A stretch of 64,000 bases of DNA from Nocardia flavorosea (GTDB taxonomy: Bacteria > Actinomycetota > Actinomycetes > Mycobacteriales > Mycobacteriaceae): contig NZ_JADLQL010000001.1 in NCBI RefSeq assembly GCF_015477805.1, positions 806,001-870,000 on the forward strand, in the 5' to 3' direction. Made by a program: the position numbers and the translations under genes. The first letter of the stretch is position 1; the number at the start of each line of letters is the position of its first letter. The notes beneath the pieces are model-generated. The model saw only the letters and a list, made by a program, of their open reading frames with translations. It searched no databases and was not told the origin of the DNA. Of the stretch, positions 35,108 to 43,435 are shown in pieces.

Positions 35108-38100
35108 GGCGCCCCCTGCTGTTCGGCCCGAAGCAGGGGCACCCAGAGGCGGCGGGCGATGGAACCGAACCGGGTGGTTTCCACCGGTTCACCGGACGGA
35201 GCCGGGGCCGCGGTGAGGCGGCTCAGGTCCGGGGCCGGCCCCCATACATATCGCAGATTGCGGTCGGTGCGCTCAGCGAAATCGCGTTTCTTGTCACCAC
35301 CGCCGAATTCGCGATCCGCGGCGATCAATGCCTCCTCCGCGGGCAGGCGCCGAAACCGTGCCTCGGCATAGGCGGCGGTCGTCGCGGTCGGGATCGGCAG
35401 GGGTTCGGCCAGCCCGGCATCACGCAACGCGACCAGCGTCCGCAGAATTCCGCTCGCCTCGTCCGCGCCGGGCGCGGTGAGCTCGGCGCGCCAGGCGGGA
35501 GTCGGGAACCGGCCGCGCCCGGTGACCGCGGCCCGCCACGCCCGGTCCTCGGTCGCCGCCAGGGCCAGAACCGAGACCCATGCCGCGAGCCGGTGTTTCG
35601 GCGCGATCCGCGAATACGTGGTGCGTACCAGCAGCTCCCCGCGAACCTCGGGGACAGTGCCCGTCAGGCGGCGGCCGCCACCGAGATCGACGGCGATATC
35701 GATATCGCGGGGCGGTTGCGCGTAATCCGGCGCGGCGGCGCGGAACAATGTATCGACCGTCCGCTCCACCTCGTCCAGCACTGCACGGCCCAATTCGGCC
35801 GGCGGCAGGGTGCCGCGGCGCCACTCCGCCGCGCGCAGCTCGGCGGGATCGGCCCCGGCCAGCCGGGCCGCGAGCATCCGTTCCCCGAGCGACCAGGTAT
35901 CCAGGCCGCCGAATTCGATCGGCAGCCGATCGGTGATCTCCTCCTCCTGATCGGGGATACGCAAACCCAGCCGCTGCCAGAGGAATCCGCGCACGGGATG
36001 TTCCAGGAAGGCGATCAGCTCGGCCAGGCCGATTTCGGTGATCTCGGCGGCGGGCAGGGACCGGGCGAACGGGCCGGACGCGGGATCCGCGGTACGCAGC
36101 GTCGCCCGGGCGCCGGCGTAGGCGGCGGCATCGAAGGAAAACGGTGCCGCCGCGGCGAAATTACGCCGGTCGTGCGGTTGCAGTGGGTGGCGGGTGAGGA
36201 CCGCGGGCATACCCGCCGATCCGACATGGGCCCGGACAGTATCGAGTAGCTCCGCGACCGGTACCGCGGGCGGACGGTAGGCACCGGTCACCGGGTCCGC
36301 GCCGGTGTGCAACACCACCAGGGTGTCGCGGGCGGCCATGATCGCGTCCAGCAGCAGCTGCCGATCCTCCGACCGCGGATCGCGTTCCCCCAGCAACGGA
36401 TCCCGCGCGGGGATATCGTCGCCGTCGAGACCGGCGCCCCGGGGGAAGACCTCGTCGTCCACCCCGAGGAGTACCACCACCCGGTGCGGTACCGAGCGCA
36501 TCGGGGTCATCGTGCATACGGTGAGCTCGCCGGTGCGGAAGTTCGCACGAGTGGGACTCGCCGCCAACCGGCTCAGCAGCAGTTCGGTGATATCGGCGAG
36601 CCGCAGCACGGTATCGCCCGCATACTCCGTCGCGGCCGCCAGTTCCCGGCGCGCCTCGGTCCGTATCCATTCCTGCGACGGAGGGACATCGGTGAGCAGT
36701 TCGAGGGCACGACCCAGGATCGCCGACCATTCCGCGGCCGGTGCGGGCCCCTGCAGATCGCGCAGGATCGAGGCGAGCCGATCGATGAATTCGGCGAACC
36801 GGCCCGCCAGGTCGATATCGTTGCTGTCCACATCGTCGAGCGGCAGCACCCGATCGAGCCAGTCCTGCGAACTCTCGTCCGCGGTCACGCCCAGCAGAAT
36901 CCGGTCCAGCGCGGCGTTGAGGGTGTTCTGTTCGAACTCGCCGAGGCCGAACGCATGCCGCTGGCGGCGGCCGATCCCCCAGCGGGCGCCGGCCTCGACG
37001 GACCATTCCCGCATCCGCTCGATATCGTCGTCGTCGAAACCGCAGGCCCGGCGTACGGGTTCGCAGGCGGCCAGATCGAGTACCTCGGTGACGGTGACCC
37101 GCCCCCGCGCCAGTTCCAGCAGCAGCGACACCAGACCCAGCAGCGGATTGGTCGCCCCGCGCCCGCGATCGGCGAGCCGTACACGTAAGCGGTGACCGGG
37201 ATGCGCCGGCGTATCGGGTGTTTCCGCACCGACGGGTACCGGTTGCCCGAACGCCGCCCGCACCAGCGGTGCGAAAGATTCGACCTCGGGACACATGATC
37301 ACGACATCGCGCGGTTCCAGGGTGGGATCGGCAGCGAACAGTCCGAGCAGGCATTCGCGTAGCACCTCCACCTGCCGCACCGGGCCGTGACAGGCGTGGA
37401 TCTGCACGCTGCCGTCGCCGGTGTGCCGCCCCTCGGCCGGCGGCCAGTCGTCGTCGCGGAGGTGCGCCTGCAGCGCCTGCAACAGGGTCGCCGGGCCGGT
37501 GTGACCATCACCGTCGTCGGCGAACACCGCCGCACCGGGTTCTGTGCCTCCGGGCATACCCGGTACCACGGTCTCGTCGCGCCCGTTGTCCGGCGCCGCC
37601 GGGTAGCGGATATCGCTTCCGGCCTGCGGCAACCGCAGCTGCAGTTCCCGGATATCGCGGCTCAGTCCCGTCAGCAGCGGATGCCGCACCAGGGTGGCCG
37701 AATCATCTCGGGCCCGCGCGACGGGCCGGAGGCCCCCGGCTGCGCAGGCCGGACCCCCCGGGGTCCGCCGGTGCCGGTCCAGCGAGTTCCACATCGCCGG
37801 GCTCGGATGCGTCAGCCAGAGATGCAGGTCCCGGTGTTCGGCCAGAGCGGTCAGTACCGCCAGGTGTCCCGCAGGCAATCTGGTCGCCCCGAACAGCGAC
37901 AGCCGGTCGGGCAGTGTGACAGCATCCGGTTCCGCCTGCAGGCGCGCACACGCGGTGTGCAAACGCTCCGCCGGACCGGGCGCACCGACGGCCGTGCGCA
38001 ACCGTCGCCACAGGGCGGGCTGCCACAGCAGGTCTTCGGGGAGCGGCCGGCCGGCGCCGTCGGTATCGGCTCCGCTCGCCCATTCGGTGATCAGGTCGGG

Positions 38101-38601
38101 ACGCTGGGCGGCATACCCGTCGAACAGTGTGGCCAGACGTGCCGCCGTGGCATATCGCCGCCCGAGCCGGTGTTCCCCGGCGGCCGGCTCGCAACCCGTT
38201 CCGGCCTCGGCGGCACCGGCCGCACCCAGCCCGAGATGATGCGCCAGGACCGCGCACCACGGCTCGTGCACCGCGGCGTCGATCACCTGCAGCAGCGTCC
38301 AGACCACCCGATCGTGCGCCCACGGGTCCGTCTGCGTGCCCACGCCGGTGGCTTCGGCCAGCACTTCCTCCACCAGCGCGGCCGGAGCGGGAAAGCGAAT
38401 ATTGGCCGCGATCCCGTCGCGTATGCCGGGCGTGGCACCGAGAACGCCCGAGAGTTGTTGCGCCAGCCAGCGCTCCACCCCTTTGGCGGGTACCGCGACG
38501 ACTTCGGTGGCGAAGGGATCGGGCAGCGGATCGGCGAGCACCGCCGCGAGCGCGCCGGCGAGTGCGTCCGCGCGTTCGGCACGGTGGATGTGCAGCGCCA
38601 T
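35104..38601 (-). CDS. recC: Exodeoxyribonuclease V gamma subunit RecC
   Basis: Chi-recognition subunit of RecBCD, 1165 residues, with inactive helicase-like and nuclease-like folds. The start, MALHIHRAERADALAGALAA, and the following VVAVPAKGVERWLAQQLS are the family's usual N-terminus. Later segments include IQIHACHGPVRQVEVL-like IHACHGPVRQVEVLRE, VVIMCPEVESFAPLVRAAFG, GELTVCTMTPMRSVPHRVV and LGVDDEVFPRG. ATG 38601 has GGAAGG 7 bases upstream; the frame is open further upstream but with no supported start. First gene of the recCBD operon, coupled to recB by an ATGA overlap. The enzyme processes double-strand breaks for recombination. Confidence 0.94.
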   Translation of the reverse strand: MALHIHRAERADALAGALAAVLADPLPDPFATEVVAVPAKGVERWLAQQLSGVLGATPGIRDGIAANIRFPAPAALVEEVLAEATGVGTQTDPWAHDRVVWTLLQVIDAAVHEPWCAVLAHHLGLGAAGAAEAGTGCEPAAGEHRLGRRYATAARLATLFDGYAAQRPDLITEWASGADTDGAGRPLPEDLLWQPALWRRLRTAVGAPGPAERLHTACARLQAEPDAVTLPDRLSLFGATRLPAGHLAVLTALAEHRDLHLWLTHPSPAMWNSLDRHRRTPGGPACAAGGLRPVARARDDSATLVRHPLLTGLSRDIRELQLRLPQAGSDIRYPAAPDNGRDETVVPGMPGGTEPGAAVFADDGDGHTGPATLLQALQAHLRDDDWPPAEGRHTGDGSVQIHACHGPVRQVEVLRECLLGLFAADPTLEPRDVVIMCPEVESFAPLVRAAFGQPVPVGAETPDTPAHPGHRLRVRLADRGRGATNPLLGLVSLLLELARGRVTVTEVLDLAACEPVRRACGFDDDDIERMREWSVEAGARWGIGRRQRHAFGLGEFEQNTLNAALDRILLGVTADESSQDWLDRVLPLDDVDSNDIDLAGRFAEFIDRLASILRDLQGPAPAAEWSAILGRALELLTDVPPSQEWIRTEARRELAAATEYAGDTVLRLADITELLLSRLAASPTRANFRTGELTVCTMTPMRSVPHRVVVLLGVDDEVFPRGAGLDGDDIPARDPLLGERDPRSEDRQLLLDAIMAARDTLVVLHTGADPVTGAYRPPAVPVAELLDTVRAHVGSAGMPAVLTRHPLQPHDRRNFAAAAPFSFDAAAYAGARATLRTADPASGPFARSLPAAEITEIGLAELIAFLEHPVRGFLWQRLGLRIPDQEEEITDRLPIEFGGLDTWSLGERMLAARLAGADPAELRAAEWRRGTLPPAELGRAVLDEVERTVDTLFRAAAPDYAQPPRDIDIAVDLGGGRRLTGTVPEVRGELLVRTTYSRIAPKHRLAAWVSVLALAATEDRAWRAAVTGRGRFPTPAWRAELTAPGADEASGILRTLVALRDAGLAEPLPIPTATTAAYAEARFRRLPAEEALIAADREFGGGDKKRDFAERTDRNLRYVWGPAPDLSRLTAAPAPSGEPVETTRFGSIARRLWVPLLRAEQQGAP

Positions 38602-38927
38602 CTCCGCCCTTCCGCTCGGTCCGATCACCCGTGTTCGCCGCATCCGCACAGCTCGGGCGGCTCTGTCGTCCACCCGTTTATACGCTCCGCCACCGACAGC
38701 GCCGGGTCGCCCCCCACGACGGCAGAGGACAACCTGCGGACAGATGATCATCAGCCGAATGTCCCTAGCGCCGAACGCTTCTACCCGATATTCAGCCGCT
38801 CCGCACAGTGATTTATCGCACACGAGTCGCCGACACGCGGCCGGATGGCCGGGATCCGACGGAGGCGCTGTGTCACAGTGCAACCCCGGGAGGAACGGGT
38901 TACCGCACGAAAGGCTGGTTCGCGTCG
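38602..38927. other. Divergent intergenic region recC / small protein gene
   Basis: No convincing gene. Presumably holds the recCBD promoter and that of the rightward gene. The only structure I see is an 11-base inverted repeat CTGTG-T-CACAG at 38868-38878, 49 bases upstream of the small gene. Confidence 0.5.
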
Positions 38928-39140
38928 ATGAAAGCGCTGGTTGTTCCCCTGATACCGCGAGACGGTTTCACCGTCCGCCGCTGCGGGGACAGATGGGAAC
39001 TGGTCAATTCCCGCCATTACGGTCGGACCGTCGTTCTGCATTCGTGGCCGCGTGACCAGCACACCGAGGCGTTCGAGCATTGTTACCGCCTCAACGGCCG
39101 CCCGGTGGCCGATCTGAAGGCCGCGGCCCGGGTGCACTAG
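38928..39140 (+). CDS. Small conserved-looking protein of 70 residues
   Basis: Short basic protein. It has VPLIPRDGFTVRRCGDRWEL, a strand SRHYGRTVVLHSW, and an end helix VADLKAAARVH. No signal peptide, membrane segment or known family is recognised. G/C is high at third codon positions and no other frame competes. ATG 38928 is the best start; an AAAGG lies about 16 bases upstream, rather far, and the frame extends leftward. It stands before the serine hydrolase gene in the same direction (51-base gap) and may be co-transcribed. Confidence 0.5.
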   Translation: MKALVVPLIPRDGFTVRRCGDRWELVNSRHYGRTVVLHSWPRDQHTEAFEHCYRLNGRPVADLKAAARVH

Positions 39141-39191
39141 CCGTTCCCGAAAACGTGCGCGCCGAGCGCCGATGTGACAAGGTGTTTCCTC

Positions 39192-40070
39192 GTGCGTTAC
39201 CCCCTGATCACCGGTGCTGCGCCCCGCGTGGCCGCACCCGCCACCGTCCTGGCCGCCGCCGCGATCATGTTCGCCGGTGTGCCCGCCGGCCTGCCCGCGG
39301 CCGATGCAGTTCCGCTCGCGCACACCCAGGGTTGCGCGCACGGCTTCGACTGCGATCTCGCCGGCCGTATCGAAACCGTCAACTCGTATCTCGATTCCCG
39401 ACCCGGCGTCACCGGGTATGTGATTCGTGATCGCAACACCGGCGCCGTCTATGCCAGCCCGCACGCCGAGGATATGGTCTGGAGCGCGTCGACGATCAAA
39501 CTCGCCATCGCGCAGGATCTGCTCAACCGGGCTCGCGTCGGCGCCATCACCCTGCCGCCGGAGGATCGCGGGCTCATCGAGCAGATGATGTCGACATCCA
39601 ACGACCAGGCCACCGATATTCTCTGGAACAAGTACGCGGGCCTGGACCGGATGGCGTTCAACAACGCCTTCCGCGCCAACGGTATGACGAGCCTGGCGCC
39701 GCAGCCCTCGCCCAATCCGGGGCCGCACTGGGCATTCCAGAAGACCACCGCCGCCGATCTCGACCGGCTCATGTCCAATGTCCTGGACCGGATGCATCCC
39801 GACGACCGCGCCTACCTGCTGGATCTCATGCGTCGCGTCGATTCGAATCAGCACTGGGGCGTCTGGGGCGCCGGCGCGGCGATGCGGCCGGGCCTGAAGA
39901 ACGGCTGGTCCGACGAACAGGGCGGCTGGGTGGTGAACTCGGTCGGTTTCGCCGGTCCGGGCGAGCGCTACACCCTGGCGATCATGACCGCGATGAACGG
40001 GGAGGGCGGCTACCGGGAAGGCGCCGAAACCGATACCACCGTCGCCGAATACCTGCTGTCCGGCCGCTGA
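39192..40070 (+). CDS. Secreted class A beta-lactamase-like serine hydrolase
   Basis: Exported protein of 292 residues. A signal peptide covers AAPATVLAAAAIMFAGVPAG to LPAADA. The active-site SxxK is WSASTIKLAIAQ (STIK), the SxN-like element STSNDQATDI, and the third element KNGW in GLKNGWSDEQGGW in place of KTG. The Cys pair in GCAHGFDCD precedes the domain. The overall layout is penicillin-binding/beta-lactamase-like, but the KNG element leaves activity on beta-lactams doubtful; a cell-wall or esterase role is possible. GTG 39192 follows AAGGTGTTTCCTC; GTG 39174 is upstream in frame. A strong terminator follows. Confidence 0.8.
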   Translation: MRYPLITGAAPRVAAPATVLAAAAIMFAGVPAGLPAADAVPLAHTQGCAHGFDCDLAGRIETVNSYLDSRPGVTGYVIRDRNTGAVYASPHAEDMVWSASTIKLAIAQDLLNRARVGAITLPPEDRGLIEQMMSTSNDQATDILWNKYAGLDRMAFNNAFRANGMTSLAPQPSPNPGPHWAFQKTTAADLDRLMSNVLDRMHPDDRAYLLDLMRRVDSNQHWGVWGAGAAMRPGLKNGWSDEQGGWVVNSVGFAGPGERYTLAIMTAMNGEGGYREGAETDTTVAEYLLSGR

Positions 40071-40093
40071 ACCTCCGCACCGGATCCGTTCCC

Positions 40094-40148
40094 GCAGCGC
40101 CCGGCCCCGGTTTCCCGTTCGACCACGGGAACCGGGGCCGGGCGCTGC
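40094..40148. terminator. Bidirectional terminator with a 23-bp stem
   Basis: Long inverted repeat (left arm 40094-40117, right arm 40126-40148) with one bulged T and an 8-base loop, between the convergent serine-hydrolase and P450 genes. The arm core is GCAGCGCCCGGCCCCGG. Confidence 0.9.
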
Positions 40149-40154
40149 GATGTC

Positions 40155-41639
40155 TCAGGTGAGACGCCGCAGCCGCATCGGGGCGTCGTCGCGCGGGAAC
40201 GGAATGGTGGTGAAACCCCAGGGCATACGGTAGTTCTCGGGGAAGCTCCACTCGTAGTCGCGCACCAGGGCGGAGATGATCGTCTTCACTTCGAAGGTGC
40301 CGAAATGCATGCCGATGCACTTGTGCGAACCGGCACCGAAAGGCATCCACGCGAGCCGATGCGATTTGTCCTCCCGGCGCGCGTCGGAGAACCGCAGCGG
40401 ATCGAAAACCTCGGGATCGGTCCACAATTCGGTGAGCAGATGGTTGACCTGGTACCCGAGGTCCACCGGAGTTCCGGCCGGGATGTAGTGCCCGCATATC
40501 TCGGTATCGCGTACGGCGCGGCGCACCATACCGGGTACCGGCGGCATCAGCCGCAGGCTCTCCTTCACCACCAGGTCGAGGTTGCGCAGCGTGTCCAGAT
40601 CGGCGATGGCCGGCGAATCGTTCGCCAGATCCAGCGCCAGCACCTCTTCGCGCACCTTCTGCTGCCAATCCGGGTGTTTGCCCAGGTAGTAGGCGACGGC
40701 GGTGGCGGTGGTGGTCGTGGTGTCGTGCGCAGCCATGATCAGGAAGATCATATGGTTCACCACGTCGTCGTCGCTGAACACCGAACCGTCCTCGGCGCGA
40801 GCGTGGCAGAGCCCGGAAAAAAAATCCGGGGCGTCGCTGCGCCGCTTCTGCGGCAGCATCGCGCGGAAGTACGCTTCGAGAACCTTGCGGCCGCGTAATC
40901 CGGCGCGCCATTTGCTGCCGGGCACATCGTGGCGGACCAGTGCGAGCCCGGCGTGCGTGCAGGCCACGAACGCATCGGTGAGTTCCGTGCGCTCCTCCCC
41001 CACCTCGAGTGCCATGAAGGTTTCGCCGGCGATATCCAACGCCAGCTCCTTGATGGCCGGGAACAGCTGCACAGTCCGGCTCGCCCCCGCACCCGCGGGT
41101 ACCCAGCGACCGATCGTCGACCGGACGACCGGTGTCAGTTCGGCCAGATGCGCTTCCAGCCGTTCCCGGGTGAAGGCCTGCTGCATGATGCGCCGGTGGA
41201 ACATGTGTTCGTCGAATTCGAGCAGTAGCAGACCACGCCGGAAGAACGGGCCGATGAAGTAGTCCCAGCCCTGCCCGAAATCGCGGCGGCGCCGGCCGAC
41301 CACCTCGTCGATCGCCTCCGGGCCCGCGGCGAACACCCGGTCCATCCCCATCGAACTGTTGAGGGTGACCGGACCGAACCGGCGGTACCGGTCCATCATC
41401 TCGGCCGGACCCCAGCGCATGTAGTGAAAGGTGCGCCCCAGATAGGGCAGGCCCCCGTCACCGCGTACCGCGACCGTATCGTTCGCGTTCGGCGGGGTGG
41501 CCAGGGTGCGCGGTCGCTCGGGGATCTTCAGCAGCAGTCGGTCGAGTACCCGGCGCCGTGGTATTTCGATGAGCGCGGAATTCTCGGTATCGGTGCGCGC
41601 CCGCGATCCTCGCGTGGCGACACGGTCGACGGTGACCAT
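40155..41639 (-). CDS. Cytochrome P450
   Basis: Soluble bacterial P450 of 494 residues. All key motifs are intact: the I-helix oxygen-activation motif AAHDTTTTTATA, K-helix ExxR in KESLRLMPPVPGM, and the haem-thiolate loop FGAGSHKCIGMHFG with Cys near residue 441. RYRRFGPVTLNSSMGMDRVF gives the usual N-terminal beta region. ATG 41639 follows an excellent AGGAGG site by 7 bases. The gene is separated from the serine hydrolase by a strong terminator and is divergent from the NDH-2 gene (250 bases). No ferredoxin or reductase lies next to it. Substrate unknown. Confidence 0.93.
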   Translation of the reverse strand: MVTVDRVATRGSRARTDTENSALIEIPRRRVLDRLLLKIPERPRTLATPPNANDTVAVRGDGGLPYLGRTFHYMRWGPAEMMDRYRRFGPVTLNSSMGMDRVFAAGPEAIDEVVGRRRRDFGQGWDYFIGPFFRRGLLLLEFDEHMFHRRIMQQAFTRERLEAHLAELTPVVRSTIGRWVPAGAGASRTVQLFPAIKELALDIAGETFMALEVGEERTELTDAFVACTHAGLALVRHDVPGSKWRAGLRGRKVLEAYFRAMLPQKRRSDAPDFFSGLCHARAEDGSVFSDDDVVNHMIFLIMAAHDTTTTTATAVAYYLGKHPDWQQKVREEVLALDLANDSPAIADLDTLRNLDLVVKESLRLMPPVPGMVRRAVRDTEICGHYIPAGTPVDLGYQVNHLLTELWTDPEVFDPLRFSDARREDKSHRLAWMPFGAGSHKCIGMHFGTFEVKTIISALVRDYEWSFPENYRMPWGFTTIPFPRDDAPMRLRRLT

Positions 41640-41889
41640 GACGGAACCTCCTGAGAGATAGCACTCATCCTATTCTCTTTGTTGCACAGACTCGGCGGTT
41701 TCGCCCGAATCGGTACCTGCTCGCATCCCCCGAGACCGGCGCGCGATCGCTATCGTGGTGAGTTGCCACACCACCACGAGTGAACAACGGGCGTCGGACT
41801 GTGTCCGCGACGGGTACTGCTACTACCGTGTGCGTTGTCGGACATGATCATCACCGGGCAGCACCGCCCACCGCTGGCGAGGAGCGACC

Positions 41890-43359
41890 ATGAGCACGCA
41901 ACCTGTTGGGAACGGCCGGCACCGCGTCGTGGTGATCGGGTCCGGATTCGGCGGCCTGTTCGGGACCAAACACCTCAAGCGGGCCGACGTCGAGGTCACC
42001 CTCATCTCCAAGAGCACGACCCACCTGTTCCAGCCCCTGCTCTACCAGGTGGCCACCGGCATCCTGTCGGTCGGCGAGATCGCGCCCGCGACCCGGCTGG
42101 TACTCCGGAAACAGAAGAATGCCCAGGTACTACTGGGCGAGGTCACCGATATCGATCCGGTGCAGCGCACGGTGACCTCGGTACTGCTCGGCGAATCGAC
42201 CGTAACCCCCTACGACAGCCTGATCGTCGCCACCGGCGCGCAACAGTCGTACTTCGGCAACGACCAGTTCGCCACCTTTGCCCCCGGCATGAAAACCATC
42301 GACGATGCCCTCGAACTACGCGGCCGCATCCTCGGCTCCTTCGAACAGGCCGAGGTCGCGCGGACGCAGGAGGAACGCGACCGGCTGCTCACCTTCGTGG
42401 TCGTCGGCGCCGGTCCCACCGGGGTCGAGCTGGCGGGCCAGATCGCCGAACTGTCCGACCGCACACTCGAGGGCACCTTCCACAACATCGACCCGCGCGA
42501 CGCCCGGGTGATCCTGGTCGAAGGCGCCGGTGCGGTACTCGGCCCCATGGGGCCGAAGCTCGGCGGCAAGGCGCAGCGCCGGCTCGAATCCATGGGCGTG
42601 GAGATCCAGCTGAACGCCCTGGTCACCGATGTCGACGCGCACGGCGTCACGGTGCGGGACAAGGACGGCACCACCCGGCGGATCGAATCGGCCTGCAAGG
42701 TCTGGTCCGCCGGAGTGCAGGCCAGCCCGCTGGGCAAGATGCTGGCCGACCGTTCGGCGGGTACCGAAGTGGACCGCGCGGGCCGGGTCGTGGTGGAACC
42801 GGACCTCACCGTCAAAGGCCATCCCAACGTCTTCGTCGTCGGCGACCTGATGTCGGTGCCCGGCGTTCCCGGACAGGCCCAGGGAGCGATCCAGGGCGCC
42901 ACCTACGCCGCGAAGCAGATCAAGGCCGAGGTGGCCGGTAAACAGACCGTGGCAGACCGGCGGCCGTTCAAGTACTTCAACAAAGGCAGTATGGCGACGA
43001 TCTCGCGGTTCAGCGCGGTCTGCCAGGTGGGGAAGCTGGAATTCGGCGGGTTCATCGCCTGGCTGGCGTGGCTGGCCCTGCACCTCTACTACCTCGTCGG
43101 CTACCGGAGCCGGATCGTCACGATCATCCAGTGGTTCGTGACCTTCCTCGGCCGCGGCCGCGGCCAGATGGCGGCCACCGAACAGTGGATCTTCGCGCGG
43201 CTCGCACTGGAGGCGGTATACGGCGACAGCGAGGAGAGCGAGGAGATCGTGCGCGGGGCCGCGGGCCGCCGCCCGCCCGGCTCCTCGCAGGCGAACCCGA
43301 CAGGTAACGGGGTAGCCGCCACGGGTGGCAAATCGGAGGGGGATCGGAAGGTCGGCTGA
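41890..43359 (+). CDS. ndh: Type II NADH dehydrogenase (NDH-2)
   Basis: Single-subunit, non-proton-pumping NADH:menaquinone oxidoreductase, 489 residues. FAD motif: VVVIGSGFGGLFGTKHL (about 10-26); quinone-site segment FQPLLYQVATGILSVGEIA with the conserved QPLLYQVA; NADH motif LTFVVVGAGPTGVELAGQIA; second FAD motif VFVVGDLMSV. The C-terminus has the membrane-binding segment FIAWLAWLALHLYYLVGYRS and VTIIQWFVTFLGRGRGQM. ATG 41890 follows GAGGAGCGACC. It is divergent from the P450 gene. It feeds the respiratory chain and regenerates NAD+. Confidence 0.95.
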   Translation: MSTQPVGNGRHRVVVIGSGFGGLFGTKHLKRADVEVTLISKSTTHLFQPLLYQVATGILSVGEIAPATRLVLRKQKNAQVLLGEVTDIDPVQRTVTSVLLGESTVTPYDSLIVATGAQQSYFGNDQFATFAPGMKTIDDALELRGRILGSFEQAEVARTQEERDRLLTFVVVGAGPTGVELAGQIAELSDRTLEGTFHNIDPRDARVILVEGAGAVLGPMGPKLGGKAQRRLESMGVEIQLNALVTDVDAHGVTVRDKDGTTRRIESACKVWSAGVQASPLGKMLADRSAGTEVDRAGRVVVEPDLTVKGHPNVFVVGDLMSVPGVPGQAQGAIQGATYAAKQIKAEVAGKQTVADRRPFKYFNKGSMATISRFSAVCQVGKLEFGGFIAWLAWLALHLYYLVGYRSRIVTIIQWFVTFLGRGRGQMAATEQWIFARLALEAVYGDSEESEEIVRGAAGRRPPGSSQANPTGNGVAATGGKSEGDRKVG

Positions 43360-43398
43360 CCGGCCGACATCCCAGGCACCGACGCCTTCCGGAGCTAA

Positions 43399-43415
43399 TA
43401 TCGGGCAAACCGATA
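43399..43415 (+). promoter_or_regulatory. Leader palindrome, copy 1: TATCGG-GCAAA-CCGATA
   Basis: Inverted repeat 20 bases upstream of the first glycine-zipper gene's ATG. The second copy at 44974 keeps the loop and changes one base pair on both arms. GATAAT inside it might instead serve as a -10 box. Confidence 0.55.
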
Positions 43416-43435
43416 ATTTCCGGAGAAAGGCGACC

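Noticed and set aside
39192..40070. Acquired beta-lactamase resistance gene
   Set aside because: The KTG element is replaced by KNG, composition equals its neighbours, and no mobile element is near.
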